Of a stretch of DNA of 64,000 nucleotides, positions 24,400 through 37,837 are shown in pieces. Below the pieces are notes generated by a model. That model was not told the origin of the DNA, did not search any database, and saw only the letters and a program-made list of their open reading frames with translations. The translations under genes and the position numbers were made by a program. The DNA comes from Glossina fuscipes. Taxonomy: Eukaryota; Arthropoda; Insecta; Diptera; Glossinidae. The DNA lies in assembly GCF_014805625.2 (NCBI RefSeq), contig NW_023998426.1, forward strand, positions 3,632,902 through 3,696,901, in the 5' to 3' direction. The stretch's first letter is position 1. The number at the start of each line of letters is the position of its first letter.

Positions 24400-24738
24400 T
24401 ATATACAATGGACTACCCTACCGTTGTGCTAATAACAACTTTTCAATGTAAGGCGTTATAGGGGAAGTAATCGAAAAAAGTGGCCCGATCCGAACCATTT
24501 TCAATAGCACTCGTCTTTGAGCCAAAACACGTCCGCGAAAAAAATTTTATCATAATTTCTGCAAAACTGTCGCCTGTAGGTTAGCCAAAGAAAACGAGAA
24601 GGACAGACAGATACTCTATCTGGTCGACAAGCTTGGAATCACTTTTTGAATCGTTTGGTTTAATAAAAGATGAATACCTCTCAAGTATTTCTAAGTGTTA
24701 TATACCCTTGTACCACAAATGGTGTATGGTATACGAAG
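24400..24738 (+). repeat. Family 1 repeat, near full length
   Basis: Runs from GGACTACCCTACCG to the right-end TACCCTTGTACCACAAATGG and contains all internal blocks: GTAATCGAAAAAAGTGGCCC, CGAACCATTTTCAATAGC, GTCGCCTGTAGGTTAG, GGACAGACAG, GACAAGCTTGGAATCAC. About 339 bp, with no ORF. Confidence 0.85.
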
Positions 24739-26509
24739 ATATTATAAATATGTATGCGGTGCCTGTAAAGAAAGAATGGCATTGTTAGAGAGAAGAGGAG
24801 TTTATTCATTAAATTGCTTATTATGGTTTTCGAAGCAGGTACCCTATAGCTTGGAACGTAGCTAAACCCGAACTTAACCCAGTCCTACATATATTTCTCG
24901 GGGCGGTTGGTTGAGTTCTGGGGTTTCGAAAGTTTCTCCAATTGATTTCGAATGCCTTTCTTGAACTTTGTCCGCAGAAAAAATGAAACGAAACGATATC
25001 ATTTAATTGCGGCACTCATTCGATCGCATTGATTGTCTTTTGGCCTAGACGCGTTTAAAATATGATTGTATGCGCGGTATGTAGCTATCAATTTGTATTT
25101 TATGAACGAATTGAAAAGGCTAAGTTTCTTTCATTTGAAGCAGGTGCATAAAGCGTCTAGAGTTTTCGAACACCAAGTTTACGATTTCTCAATCTTTTTA
25201 TCGTTCATAGCCGTTGAAGCAAATCAAATAGCATTTCTGTTCATTCCCTTTTGTTATGCATTATTTTTTTTTTTTTTTTTTTTTTTTTGCTAGAAACTTT
25301 TTAAACATTTTCTACGTTTTGCTGCGAAAGGCTTGTTTGAAACACAAAACCTAAAGAAGACATCTTGTTCAGCTAATGTTTCCATTGTAGTCAGCCCAAA
25401 GCACTCAAAAGTATGATTGACAAAAAGTGAGCTTGAGGTGCAGCTTGTGTTCAAATTCCGTGTTGTAATTGAATACAAGTATCAACTAGCGAAGCAAATA
25501 ATAACAACAAAAAAAAAGAAACAACAAATGTAGGAATAACTTTAATAAGCGTGTTTAAAATGGCAATTCCTATGCTATATGGAATATGAGCTGTTTATTT
25601 TGAAAGTAGAGTAAATCTATTTGTTTTATTATTACGAGATATTTAAAGACTTGCATTTCAATAAATTTGAAACAGAAATATTTTTTAATTTTTTTTTTGT
25701 ATTTTTTTATTTTACGATATCAGCTAATGTAAGTTTATTATTCAATAGTTTTTGTTTATAGTGTTGGCTTTAAAAAATAAATATTTTTTATACTTAAACA
25801 GACTTGTCTCACTTGCAAAACTAACCAATTATTGCAACACTTAACGAAAGGCATAATATTTCAGTTGTATCAGCCCTTTTTTAGATAATAAAAACAATAT
25901 ATTATTCAATTTTGCATAAATATTTATTCATTTGATGAAAATATTATAGTACTCCGGGAGGATATGCAAGTAATTGGTTTGCTGGATAGCAATTTCTATC
26001 ACTTGAAAATCGTCATCGTTTAAACTAAATGAATGTCTGGGCTATAAACAAATTTTACGATCAATGATGTGATGATTCGTTATCACTCGACTGAAGAAGT
26101 TTCTGTTTTGATCAGTGCATAACATATTTCCACAAACTGTAATGAGGGTCAACTAGCAAGATATTATTCTTTGCGATCTTCTACGAAAGTGGAAGTCTTG
26201 ATTTGATATATATTTTGGTTATAATGTGAAATTGACACTGCTAGCTTAGGATGAGGTAGTGTGCTTTTTGTATCACTCAGAGGAGGACGCAAAATGTTTT
26301 CCAAGATTGTTTACAGTTCATATAGATTGTTGCAGTTCGGCATTTATCAAATGCATAAGATGGACTTGCAAGATGAACATATCGCTAGTACTCTTTATAG
26401 CTAAAACTTTCATCTCTGTCATCATATCATATTCATATTGTCATCATTCTCGTTATTATTATCATTAACAGTTTTTTCACAAATGGACTTGGACAATGTA
26501 TTATATATA
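24739..26509. other. Non-coding, nothing recognised
   Basis: Contains T27 at about 25262-25288. The 24821-25015 interval is richer in G/C and has a 64-codon minus-strand ORF without a recognisable domain. Confidence 0.45.
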
Positions 26510-26948
26510 TATTTTCCTTGTACTCTACACCACTTGTGATACAAAGTATATTAAATTTGAGCGGACGTATCTAACACACAGAAGAGCTCAAGATAGACTC
26601 AGCTTTTATTATACAGAGCGATTCGGAATCATTTATTGAATCGATCTAAGCTTGTCTATCCATCCGTCCGATCATGCATTTTCGTGTTCAACCTACTGGT
26701 TGCAATTTTCGAAATAATGGTTCGGGGCAATTTTTGAACCCTCTCTTATATTCGTTTCTCCGATTAATATTTCAAAGTGAAAATTATTCCACAATAATTG
26801 ACTTAGAAATCAACGCTAACGAAGTCGCAGTGCTTAGCTTTATGTTTTTAATACCACGGCATATAAGCATTTTTCCTATATGCGGGCTTTTATGAGAAAT
26901 AACGAGTGAATAACTATACTAAGCGAAGTGGTGTGGGGCATTTAAGAT
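26510..26948 (-). repeat. Family 1 repeat, somewhat longer variant
   Basis: Reverse orientation: GTACTCTACACCACTTGTG, TATTATACAGAGCGATTCGG, GCTTGTCTATCCATCCGTCC, GTTCAACCTACTGGTTGC, TTCGAAATAATGGTTCGGGG, then about 130 extra bases before TAACGAGTGAATAAC and AGTGGTGTGGGGCATTTAA. The extra segment is also in the 42.3-43.3 kb copy. Confidence 0.8.
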
Positions 26949-27249
26949 TCGGCATGACCCGGCTATGGTCTTATTTGTGCTCATTTTGTATATACTTTTA
27001 AAGGTAAACAAATGTTTTTATGCCTTTAATGAAGAGGAGTCTACTATAAAACTTTTAATTTTACTCTGCTTAAAACATTTCAGGCGAAAATCTACTCTTA
27101 ATTTTTGCTACAACATTTAGTTTATTGACCGTTCATTGGATATTTTCAGTCCGAACTTGGGATTTGAATGTACAACCATTGAGTTGTCCTTTGTTTACTC
27201 GGCCAGTCAGGCGAATCATATGAATTTCTAAATTCAATTCAATTCAAAA

Positions 27250-27545
27250 ATCGCAGCTTGTGATACGAGGATGTATGCAACACCCAGGAGGGTTTGAAAT
27301 AGGCCCCCAGGGTTGTGAGGCTTGTCTGCCCGTCTGTCCTCCTTGTTTTCTTGCGTTCAATCTATAAGCTGCAAATTTTTCCATTATGTTGATGTAACTT
27401 GTTAGACCGATGGGTTTTGGTCCAACGACGAACGCTATCGAAAACAATTTGGATCGGGACACTTTTTGGAACATTTCCCTTGCAACACTTTTTTAAGGAT
27501 AGACGTTATACGACTAGCTGGTCGTGGTGTAGGGAGTTTTTTGGT
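27250..27545 (-). repeat. Family 1 repeat
   Basis: Reverse orientation: GATGTATGCAACACCCAGG, CTTGTCTGCCCGTCTGTCC, CTTGTTTTCTTGCGTTCAA, GACGAACGCTATCGAAAAC, GGATCGGGACACTTTTTGG and GGTCGTGGTGTAGGG. Confidence 0.8.
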
Positions 27546-29263
27546 GTAACGTGAACCATTATAGAGTTCCCACTTGCTTCTTGTTAAATAAAAACACAAA
27601 AATTGTGAACATAGTAAAAGAAATGTGTCTGTAACACCTATCACGAAGCACGATTTTTCATATCGCCACGATGCGTAATCATTTTTTTCGTCATCTCAAT
27701 TCTTTACAATTCTTTTAAAACATCATTCTCTAGTGCGCTTCGTAGGATTTTTTTGATGAGTTAACTAAAACATTTTTTTTATTAAAAAAGTGTGACTTTT
27801 TTGGTCGAAAAACGAACTTTTTCATTCAAATGCTGGCCAATCACACAAGAATCAATATTTTTAAAAAATTCCATATTGGTCACTAGTTATGCTTGGCTTA
27901 TGCTTAAATTAATAACACCTTCTGCAAGTGATATCCGAGGCTCCAGTGTTACCATTTCTTAATATTTTGTTTGTGGCTAAAATGTCAGGCGGCTAAAGTG
28001 GGCTTCTCCCTCTCAGTTAAATTGCACTTCGCTCATAGGCAACGTGATAATCAACGTTGCGTATACGATCAGACGTAAGGTATATACTCCTTCCTTTCCG
28101 ATTATACTTTCTAACACTTTTCGTTTTTTCAGACTAACAAAGGGGTTTTAATTAATCTTTGCATGGGCTCCATCAACATTCTCTCCGCTCTTTTCATGCC
28201 GATTGTATGTAACAAGTCATTTAAAGTATAGGCGACGGGCCAAGTGGCGTAAGCTCATTATTTCCAACGTTACCGAAACGTTTTTTCTGCAATTTTCCTA
28301 ACATGTAAGTCTAAGTCATTGAAATTATTTTGCTTCGCTAGTTAGGATGATATTAGTTCGTAGATCTGTTGCTTATTTTAATCAGTGGAGAACGAATTAA
28401 CTGATCGACGGTGACAACCCAAAGAATGTCTCGATAGTGGAATGGGAAGGGCGAAGCGACCCATAATATTCTGAGTCACACATGCTGTTCAAAGCATGCT
28501 TAATTAAAATACTCAATGCAAATTGATTCAAGCGGCCTAGAATACTATGCTATGTTCAAAAACGTATAAGACTTCATTATTATATAAACAAGTAGTTTTT
28601 CCCTTAGGTAGTTGTGCCATGATGCAATATTTTTCGTTGATGCAAGAAATATCCCAAAAAGCAGAATGATCACATCCTTCTTTAACTTTTTACAACATTT
28701 CTTAAGAGATTCTTCTTCAACAATTGAATTTGTAGTCGTAAAAAGGAATTTTAAAGCACATTTAGTTTAACTATAACTGACAATTGCTCGAGAAGTGGAA
28801 AGGAAAAAAAGAACAGAAGTCACAGTACGACTATGTTCTCAAGACGTTTTTATTTATTTACTTTTTTTTTAGTTTTTTTTTTTCTTTTCGTTTTTTTTTT
28901 ATTTTTAACATTTAAGCGACCAGCATAAATATATCCTTAAGCACGTAGGATAAAACAAAGCTCGCAATAATAAAGAAAAAAGAATATAAAAATTAATCGA
29001 CAATTGCGAAAAGTTTATGAGTAATGTACACATACATATATATGGAGTCCGCGTGCATTCAGGCAAAGCTATAGCCAACACAACATATATTAAATCAAGT
29101 CAACGCTAGCGATGGTACATTTATTTCATCACCGACATCTTTCTCTGTTTTCATTTTTTTTTATTTATTTTTTTATTATTTTTCTGTGCCTCATAAACAA
29201 GTTTATTTGGACATATACGACAGAAAGAAAGAAAAGCAAAAAAAAAAAAAAAAAAAAAAAACG

Positions 29264-29363
29264 NNNNNNNNNNNNNNNNNNNNNNNNNNNNNNNNNNNNN
29301 NNNNNNNNNNNNNNNNNNNNNNNNNNNNNNNNNNNNNNNNNNNNNNNNNNNNNNNNNNNNNNN
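29264..29363. other. Assembly gap of exactly 100 N
   Basis: One hundred consecutive N. The left flank ends in about 23 A plus CG, the right flank begins with about 23 A then CG. A fixed 100-N spacer means unknown true length. Confidence 0.98.
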
Positions 29364-30112
29364 AAAAAAAAAAAAAAAAAAAAAAACGAGGAAGAGAAAA
29401 AATGAAATAAAAGAGTAAAAATTTTTATAAAAAAAAAAGGAAAAAAAGAAAAGAAAAAAATGCAAAACGTTCAGTTTTTGTTGTCGTTTGTTGCTTTAGA
29501 GTTATAGCATTAGGCGAAAAGAAAGTTCATTCACTTGGTCTAATTTAAGGACTATTTTTAGTATCTATGCATAGGCATGTCTGTGTGCTTTGACTTTTCT
29601 TTTTTGCCTGAATGTCTCTATGTTTTGTATTTTTGTTCTTTTCTTTCTCCTTTTCATCATATTTTTATTTATATGCAGCGTCCACACACTTGACTGACAA
29701 CAAGATTCATTGTGTTTTCCTACTTTTTCTTTTTCTTTTTGTTTCTTTTTTTCATTTTTTTTTTTTTTTTTTTTTTATTGGCTTTGCAGCATATGTTATA
29801 TGTTCAGTTACATATGTAGTTGCAGTTACATAGGTACTTGCAGACATACGTTATATATATTGGTTTGGATTTTTTTCTCTTTTTTATATATGCGGTCTGG
29901 TGCTATCTATCTGTAGCTTTTTACTGGCCTTTGTTGCTGTTCTGTTTTACGTTAGTTTCGAGTTTAATTTTCTACTTGACTTAATTGTTAGAAAAATGTT
30001 TTCTAATTAAACAAAGCAGATAAAATGGCTGAGACAACAAACACTAAAAAAATTTATAGAAAAACAAAGTAATAAATAAAAACAGAAAAATTCAAACAAA
30101 AAAAAAAAAAAG

Positions 30113-30142
<30 letters not shown>
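30113..30142. repeat. (AAAT)n microsatellite
   Basis: About seven AAAT units following a run of A. Confidence 0.85.
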
Positions 30143-30145
<3 letters not shown>

Positions 30146-30873
30146 GAAAACAAAACCTTAACGTTACGCTACATTATGTCTGCGGTAAATATCTTTGGAG
30201 TAAGTGTAACTGTAAGTGCTCAGTGTTGTGTGGATTTTTAATTAATAAATTTTCTGGCATTTATCTTTGAAAGCCAGCGCACAAGTACATTACAAACGAC
30301 TCTCTCTCCCTCTCTCTTACTCGATGTCGCTTTTATGTGCTTTAATTTAATGAAATTTAATAAGTAAATGAAAGCAAATGAGCCCCAAAGATATTCATAT
30401 AAACAGGACAAAGAATGCATTAGATTGCAAATAAAATTCATTCAAAGCTACTCCCCTGTATAGCCATGAGACATGCTTGTGTGTCCTTAAGTAGAAATTC
30501 AATGACAAAATATTTAACAAAAACTGACATCTAGCTTAACAGTGACGACATTTATGCTTAATGTTCAGAAAACATTAGAAAATACTTTAATAATCTTTTC
30601 TGAATGACTGCGACGCCACTACACCCTTTTCAGAGATTTATGTCAATTTGCTTGGGCAGTTAATGACTTGCTTCCTATGCGATTGGAAAAGAATTTAATG
30701 CATAACAGAGTGTTTCCAAGTTGCGTTAACATTTTTTTTTTTTGCAAAACCGTCGTGAATTCTTTTCAAAGGATTTTTATGTTCGCCGGGTTTTTTGAAA
30801 AGCAAATAATTCTCTCTAATTATTTCATTGAATTATTTCATATCAGCCAAAAATAAATAAAATAAAAAAAAGT

Positions 30874-31222
30874 ACTACAGTGGGTCCTCTATTAAACACC
30901 ACAAACCACCTTACAGTTCCGCATATAACGATCTTTCAAATGAAAGGGTTTTATGGGAAGTGATCGGAAAAGTAGTCCGATTCAAGCCATATTCCATAAG
31001 GTGCATCCTTGGGCCAAGGTAGAGCCATTGTACCAAATTTCATCAAAATATCTCGAAAACTGCCGTCTGCTGGTTGAACACAAATAATTAAGACAGACAG
31101 ACAAGCTTAGATCTAGTTCTGAGGCACTATATCCATAGATTAGTATGATGAAAGGTTCGCCAATTTCAAGTCCTCCTACGTATTGCATATAAGTGAACCC
31201 CTTTGCCGCAAGTGACATATAT
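30874..31222 (+). repeat. Family 1 repeat, near full length
   Basis: CTACAGTGGGTCC left end, CTTACAGTTCCGCATATAAC, GGGAAGTGATCGGAAAAGTA, CATCCTTGGGCCAAGG, ACCAAATTTCATCAAAATAT, CTGGTTGAACACAA, GACAGACAGACAAGCTTAG, and a decayed right end GCCGCAAGTGACAT running into an AT microsatellite at 31219-31233. Confidence 0.85.
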
Positions 31223-31624
31223 ATATATATATATAACAAGTTAGAGCCTTCGGAAAAAGTCGTTTCTAAATTATCGTACACCGCCTTGTCTTAACCAATT
31301 TTTCTACTTACCTCTGTCATAAAAGATCATTATCATCGAATATTACGTCTTTTTGTCATATAAAGTCTTGCTATTCATGAGAATCTTTATCTGGGAAAAG
31401 CCCTGACAGCCAAATCCAAGTGTTTCAAATTTCCCAAAGAAAGGCTATTTGTCAACTCACTCTGTTCTGCGGCTTTTTATTAAAAAATTGGAAAAATTAC
31501 AATTTCTTGCTATATAAAGGTTTATTTTTGTAAGAACGGGTCCATGTAAGTGGCTTTAATAAACGAGCACAATCTTATTCAAAACTTCTCATATTCTCTC
31601 TTTCACAGGTTTTCGTTGAAAATT

Positions 31625-31800
31625 TTTTTTATATAATGACTTTTTCAAAGTAAATCCTTACTCATGGAGAGGTCTTAAAAATTATCCAGTTCCAGCCATT
31701 CTCGGTAGCATTTATCCTCCAGTCAAATTTAACGAATTTTATTAAAAAATCACGAAAATCGTGAACTGCATGTTGAAAATGGTGATACATGCTTAGTTCA
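31625..31800 (+). repeat. Family 1 repeat, degraded
   Basis: ATAATGACTTTTTCAAAGTAA, CCAGTTCCAGCCATTCTCGG, CATTTATCCTCCAGTC, AAAATCGTGAACTGCATGTTG and ATGCTTAGTTCAAG align with the family but the core is mutated. Confidence 0.5.
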
Positions 31801-33274
31801 AGTATGGCGACCATGCTGAATAAAAGGCCACGCCGCAAGCCCTCTTAGTCGTATAAGTTCAATGTGCTTAGCTCAATTTAAAAAATCACTCTATATGAAA
31901 GGTGGGCCCATCTCTCTGGGCTAATTTAATATGTTCGGACCACAACTAGCCTAGGGGTATAAGAATTTAGAGACGCTTTTAGAAACGTATTGAACTAAAC
32001 CAACTAAACGCTGCTTGTTCACCTCTATCCCTTTACGTTGTTATACACTGTCGATGACAGTTTGTAAGCAACTGAATTTATAACATACAATCATACAAAC
32101 ATCAATGTCGCCAAGTATCTATATCCAAATTGGCGAAAGGAATAAATGCTTGCAATTAACTTCAATACAGAGAATTTATATGTACACCTAATAAATGACA
32201 CTCGAAAGCATCATCGGGAAAGCTTGCTAGAGCTTTCTCATCCTTTTGATTCATCGTTCATCTACTGATTATGAAACACGTAAGGTACACTTTAACTCAA
32301 ATCTTTGATACCGAAATCATCTAATTAACGTATTGGGAAAAGTAGACGGATGAACGAATGAAAATATTCCGATAGTTAAATTTATACGACTCAATGGCAT
32401 AACTTTGGATCTTGCAAATGCAGGCACATATCGGTTGCATCGAAGTTCTGAACCACTGGTTACAAATGGTATGCCTAAGCAAAGTGCTTTCAATGAGAAA
32501 GCATTGCATCAAAATTTGGTCGTCATTTGCCGGGAAAGTAAGTTCTTTATTTATTTATTTATTTCTCTTAAAATTATTATATATTGCGTTTCTATAACCG
32601 TCACTACCATGTCGTTGTTCGCAGGTTCAGCCTCAATACGATAGCCTATATTTGTAGTGGGGTCACACCTGGCTGCGGTCACTCCCTATCTCTGTCTCCT
32701 TTCCTGCTTCTTTATTGACCGTCACTGTGTTACATGCCCACGGGACATCGTTTTACTGATTGGTCATATTAAAATAAAAGAAAAATTCTTTTATAGTTAG
32801 TGGTAAAGTTTCTTCAGCTCCTGGAAGAGGAAATGAACACAATCGATTCGTTATAGAAACTAATGGATGCTGTGGCTAACAATCACACGCGTATCACACG
32901 CTTCGTTCTTATCCTCACTAGAAGAAAAAAAAACTTTGGAGTTAAAAAATAAAAAAATAATAGCAACAGTGGCCCTTAAATCTTAGCAATTAGCGCAAGA
33001 AGTGATGATATTTTTTTTAGCTTAGCAAACTGTTGCGAATGAATAGGATGACAATTAGTTCTCCGCAAGGTGATCGTCAAGCGAAAGTGTTCCATCAAGG
33101 AAATGAGCCCACAGCAAGCAAATAAATACAGTAGTTATCTAATGTGACGCGCCCAGACTTGCCAGTTCGGGGACGAAATTTCGAGTCAATTTAAGACGTC
33201 ACAAAAAAAATCGCTGGGAGAATTGAAAGTGTGCGAAAGAATGGATCAAAGGTTGATATAGGATTTTTCTTTGC
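31801..33274. other. Non-coding with a family 2 copy
   Basis: No gene was recognised. Two overlapping ORFs at 32405-32644 run through a TTTA array near 32545-32563 and have no known domain. Confidence 0.45.
32640..32772 (-). repeat. Family 2 repeat, reverse orientation
   Basis: Reverse complement of the family start: CTCCCTATCTCTGTCTCC, TTGACCGTCACTGTGTTACA, TGCCCACGGGACATCG and TGATTGGTCAT. It ends exactly at the ATGACCAATCA motif that begins the 1905 copy, which supports a defined left boundary. Confidence 0.65.
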
Positions 33275-33602
33275 ATATCACTTGAGGCACAAGAGTATAT
33301 TACGCTTGCACGAAGGCATGCAACCACCAAAAACGGGTTGAGAAAGACTTGCTTTTGTCATACCGATCGATTCGGAAAGTGATTCTGAAATTGTTTCTCC
33401 TCCTATCCGTTGTGTTTTTGTTGCCAACAACCTACAGACCGACAGACAGAGTTTCGGATCAAGCACCCACGATATTGAAGATGATTCGGATCGTACCACT
33501 CTTTCGTACGTTTCCCGATTATTTTGAAAAGTCGCCAAATGCATAATTGCAAGGTGTAGTGTGGCATTCAACCGTGGACCGTAGTCAACTATAGTGTTTT
33601 CG
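33275..33602 (-). repeat. Family 1 repeat, near full length
   Basis: Reverse orientation: CGAAGGCATGCAACCACC, TCATACCGATCGATTCGG, ACCTACAGACCGACAGACAG, GATTCGGATCGTACCACTC, GTTTCCCGATTATTTTG, AAGGTGTAGTGTGGCATTC and finally GGACCGTAGTCAACTATAG, which is the left-end hairpin in reverse. Confidence 0.8.
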
Positions 33603-34639
33603 CTTCTTCTTTTAATTTGTTTAAAAATTTATAATAATTTTTACATCGACTCTGTTTTGTTTTCCAAAACTTTATTACTTTACTTATCTCTTGTATTTTA
33701 TCAACACTATAATATTAATTATATCGACGTATCTCGAAAACACTTAAGAGAAATTTTGTTTAATAAAAAATATTTTTCATTAAATTCTTTCTTTTTTTTT
33801 TTTTTTTTGTCCTTAAATTTTTTTTACATTCGTTTTTATGCATGACTCAGTCCCTTTTTTTTTCTATTTTCATAAAATTTTGAACAAACATGAATAATGT
33901 CATGGTCATTAGATTGAGTAAATAGATTGATTTCATCAGAAATAAAGCAAAAAATTTCCCAATGTTTGCGCTTAACAAACTGAATTCTATTGCTGCACGT
34001 TTTTTATTCATTTTTTGTTGTTTTCATATTCTCTAGATTAGTAAAGCTTAGTATACAAGCGAACGTATCCTGCACTACGCTTTCCGTAATGCAATTTTTT
34101 AAACCATTTTATATTCTGAACTTTTGCATTTATAAGATAATTTGTTTCCGCTTCTCATCAAGGTTTAAAATTTCCTCTCTTTTTTTTTCGTATTTCGTAT
34201 TTTTTCAGAGTTACTTTCAGGATATAATTTAATTTTTTCTACTTTGTTTGCTAACGTTTTTCTTCTACTTCTTCATTTTTTTTTTTTTTGTTTCGTTCCA
34301 TTAGTTTGCCTTTTCATTTGTTTTGTGCTTGAGTATAAAGATAAATAAGATAAATAAAGTATTGCTTTTTCATAAGGAAAGGCGAAAAAATCTATTCGCC
34401 TTAAAGCGAATCATGTTCATATCGAAGACCATTGCAATGGAGATGTGAAAATTTCTTAAATATTTTCGTGCTTAATAAAGGGCGGGTCAAAGACTCGGGC
34501 GGAACGGTTGAGAGGAAAAAACGGTATATCCGCGAATGAAAAAATCTTAAATAGGGTGTTCTATGGAATTTTCGAGATAACGAACTTTGTGGACCAATTA
34601 TCTCTATTCAATAAATTTTTGCCTTGTTGGAGTACAAGG
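33603..34639. other. Non-coding, T-rich
   Basis: T17 near 33792-33808 and other T runs. The short plus-strand ORFs translate this low-complexity DNA. Confidence 0.55.
34395..34411. repeat. Short palindrome TTCGCC...GCGAA, copy 1
   Basis: TTCGCCTTAAAGCGAAT, one of several near-identical palindromes; others are at 35181-35197, 44903-44919 and 46499-46514. Confidence 0.5.
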
Positions 34640-34920
34640 TTAGACTAAATTTTCGCAAATGTATACAACACCCAGAAGGACTTGATCATAGTTTGTTAGC
34701 TTGTTTGTCCATCTGTCCATGTGTTCGTTTTTTTTTCTTTTGTTCTATCCAATCCAAAGGCCGTGATATTAGAATTATTTTGTTGTAATTTGATATAATG
34801 GTAGTTCAACGACGACGACCATTGAAAATGGTACGGATCGAGTCACTTTTTCGAACACTTCCCTTAGAACGCTTTATTTTGAAAAGACATATGAATAATT
34901 GTGGGTGGTAGAGAGTATTT
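34640..34920 (-). repeat. Family 1 repeat
   Basis: Reverse orientation: AATGTATACAACACCCAGAA, GTTTGTCCATCTGTCCATG, CGACGACCATTGAAAATGG, TACGGATCGAGTCACTTTTT, GAACACTTCCC and GAAAAGACATATGAATAATT. Confidence 0.8.
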
Positions 34921-37837
34921 ATTACTGAGTGCTAGAAACGACTTAACATATTTAGTATGCGCCCTAATAGTAATGACTATAAAAACAAAATTCTATGTGC
35001 AGTTACAGAGCAGAGATTTCCTTCCGCATTTGCATGCTTATATAATTTGCATTTACTATGCATGTCTTCTTAAGATGCAAGGAAATGAAAATTGCATTAA
35101 AATTGCTTTCATATCTTCACCGATAACATATTTATGGAAATAAAATTATTCTACTTAAAAACATCTGTAAAACAACGGTGTTCGCCATAAGACGAATTTT
35201 ATACTCCCTTCATTCTCACTAAGTTGAAATTTGTTAATATTGTTGACAGTGTTTGCTATCAAAATGAATGAACAAGATGAAAATTTCCATCGTCTTGCTT
35301 AGCTAGCCTTGCAAATTTTCTAATAATGCCTTTAACACGAAAGGAGGCAAAGCAAGCAAAATTTTGCTTTCAATGTGACGCAGATATCTAAGCGTTTTCA
35401 CTTCATTTTGATGTTGACAATTTGACCAGAAACTTGGTCTGGTCACATCTAGCCCCTTAATCCACTAGAAAAATCTATAACGTTTTGTTTCGTCCTCTAT
35501 TCGTTTAACTCGTTGGCCGGCAGAAGGATGTCACGAAAAAGGAAGAGAGAAGGCTGTGGTGTCGCAGCCAAATGAACATTCACTTTAGCTACAACCAGGA
35601 GTACACTCTACCGATTTGAAACATTGATTTAGTAGATGCGATTTTTACCGGCTTGGCTTTTATTGTAATTATCATCCCATGTGACCATAAAAAGCATAGC
35701 GAGGACTTAGTGTATATCTATTTCATAGCTATCCACGTCTGAATGTATAGAAGTTAGCATATCTTGTTGATTGCCGGCATCTTTATGCAAAGCATTAATA
35801 TATCTTTCAAAAATAAATTTCAGCTATACGCTTACAAGTGTACGAAGTTGTTGATAAAAGTTTTTTGAAAAACTTTCAAATTTTTTCAAATTTGTTTCCG
35901 TCTCTTGGCTTGATGATAATCATTCTAATGTGTCGTAGGTACTTTTAAATTTGATTTAAAACGACGGGATATGTATGTAGTAAATTGTAACTCCGAAAAC
36001 GTGTCAATCCACCCAAAAATAGTGAAATGGATATAACAAGATCAATACAGAATATGTATATGTATATATATTTTGCAAAGACCGCAAAGAAGAGGTTAAG
36101 AGCTTTTTGCTTGGGACTAGTGCGCTGGTGTATTCCGCAAGTCGATAACAAAACGTAGACCTATTCTACTAGCGATAGGGAGCTTTCATTATCATTTTCA
36201 CACGAAAGTATGATCAGGTGTCGAGAATTATATGAATCAATAGGACCAATTCATTAAATTGTAAGTGCCTATGTAATACAATCAATCCGTCATCCGTTCT
36301 TTCATTTAATCAGAAGTCAATATTCTTAAGGGATGCTCGTGTTTCTATCACTCGGCGACTCTAGACCGATTATCTGATTTAGACCACGGAATGGCAATCT
36401 GCAAAGACTTTGTTGGTCTGTCATTTCGTACTAGTTCACTTCATACTATTTCACTTCATACTTCACGGTTCTGAGCTTTCTTGCTTGCACGAATTTGCAC
36501 GAGTTAGAGTGATGATGATGATACTGCCGCTTTGACGGTTTGATGAAAAAGAGCGGAAGCTGCGATCGTCATTTTCATTTAATCTTTTTTCAAAGCATTA
36601 ACGCTGCCAATCATTAGAACTTTCGCGCATTCCAAGAAAGCGGTAAGTCTTTCCATTTCATGTTATATCTTAAGACTAAGAACTAGAACTTAACAGCCTT
36701 TAAATACGTGATGCTAATGATGATGATGAACTTGTGAGGTCAAAAGAAACTTGTGACTTTGGGCTTCATAGCTTGATAATGCTTCCGATATATATTTATG
36801 GTGGCCAAAACGGTGAATGACACCGCAGCAGACTTTAGTGATAGATAAGGAAAAGCGTACTTCGAATTTTTGTTATCTTCGTTTGCTCTCCATAATCAAC
36901 TGTGTTCGTCAAAAGAATAACAATTCAGTTGAATTCAATTTATTTTAAGATTCTGCACTGAATCGAGGCATTCGAATCATTATTGGAATGCGTTAGTTTA
37001 AGCCAATTCCTTGCCATATTTTTTCAAAGTTTTCATTTTTATTGGTATTTTCTTCTTTGGCGCGTTTAATTATAATTAACAGTAAAGAAAATGTTAGGAA
37101 AAAAAAACGAAGGATAAAATAAGAAATTATGTGACATTTTAATTGGCTTTTCTTCTTGCAGTCACTGAGATTGAAGTTTTAATTACGAATTACTAAGCAA
37201 AGAGAAATTGCAAAGCAAACACGTACAAAACGCAAAGAAATGCACAGATTTTCAAGTAATTTCCTCTACTTTTTTCACTTTACCATTCGATACACGTTTA
37301 ATTCAATAAATTATTCATTTTATTGATTATTTAAATTTCTTTAAAGCAATCGTCAATACGTAGTCCAATTAGTAATAATTACACATGTCAAAGACATGCA
37401 CTTATTAACGCCGTGGCGAGGTGTGCATGACAAACCAAAGGCAAAAATCAGTCGCCTTTCTCTCTTCTTTGTCAAGTTTTGACTTATGAATATTAGTCCA
37501 TTAAGTGAAAGATTTGTTTATCAAATAATCGTCTCGCTTCGGCGCACGTTCAAGGTCATACAAATATCGTATTCTAATAGCGAAGCTGCAGCGTAGAGGC
37601 TTGGTTGTTTTTCATTTTTTTTTTTTTTTCTTTTTCACTTAAAGAAATTCGCTTAGGAGATCGAACGAAACTTTGATGAGAGAACTTGTACAAGGCCGCC
37701 CATTCCGCGATCTTCTTCCTCCACACAATATTGTCTCTTTTTCTATGCATTCATCTTAACATATTTGTTTCCGTTGTCTCTTACATTCGACCTTCACGGC
37801 TTCACCCTAAAAACTGATTATACTCCACTACTTTTTT
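34921..37837. other. Non-coding, nothing recognised
   Basis: Includes a palindrome copy at 35181-35197, GATGAT runs near 36508-36520 and 36716-36730, a small tandem (ACTTCATACT-type, period 16) near 36436-36468, and T-rich sequence near 37615-37636. Confidence 0.45.

Larger units (their letters stand above)
27546..30873. other. Non-coding, homopolymer-rich, contains the gap
   Basis: No gene was recognised. T/A tracts surround 28860-28905, 29220-29460, 29755-29776 and 30098-30145. ORFs here are translated poly-A/poly-T. Confidence 0.6.

Noticed and set aside
29112..29465. ORFs spanning the N gap
   Set aside because: They are translated poly-A/poly-T joined through unknown bases.
32405..32644. 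Two overlapping plus-strand ORFs that look somewhat protein-like
   Set aside because: No family recognised, they run through a TTTA microsatellite, and neither frame is clearly favoured.
36780..36880. Possible mariner C-terminal motif (WPKR...)
   Set aside because: Only a few residues fit and no upstream transposase motif could be found in any frame.
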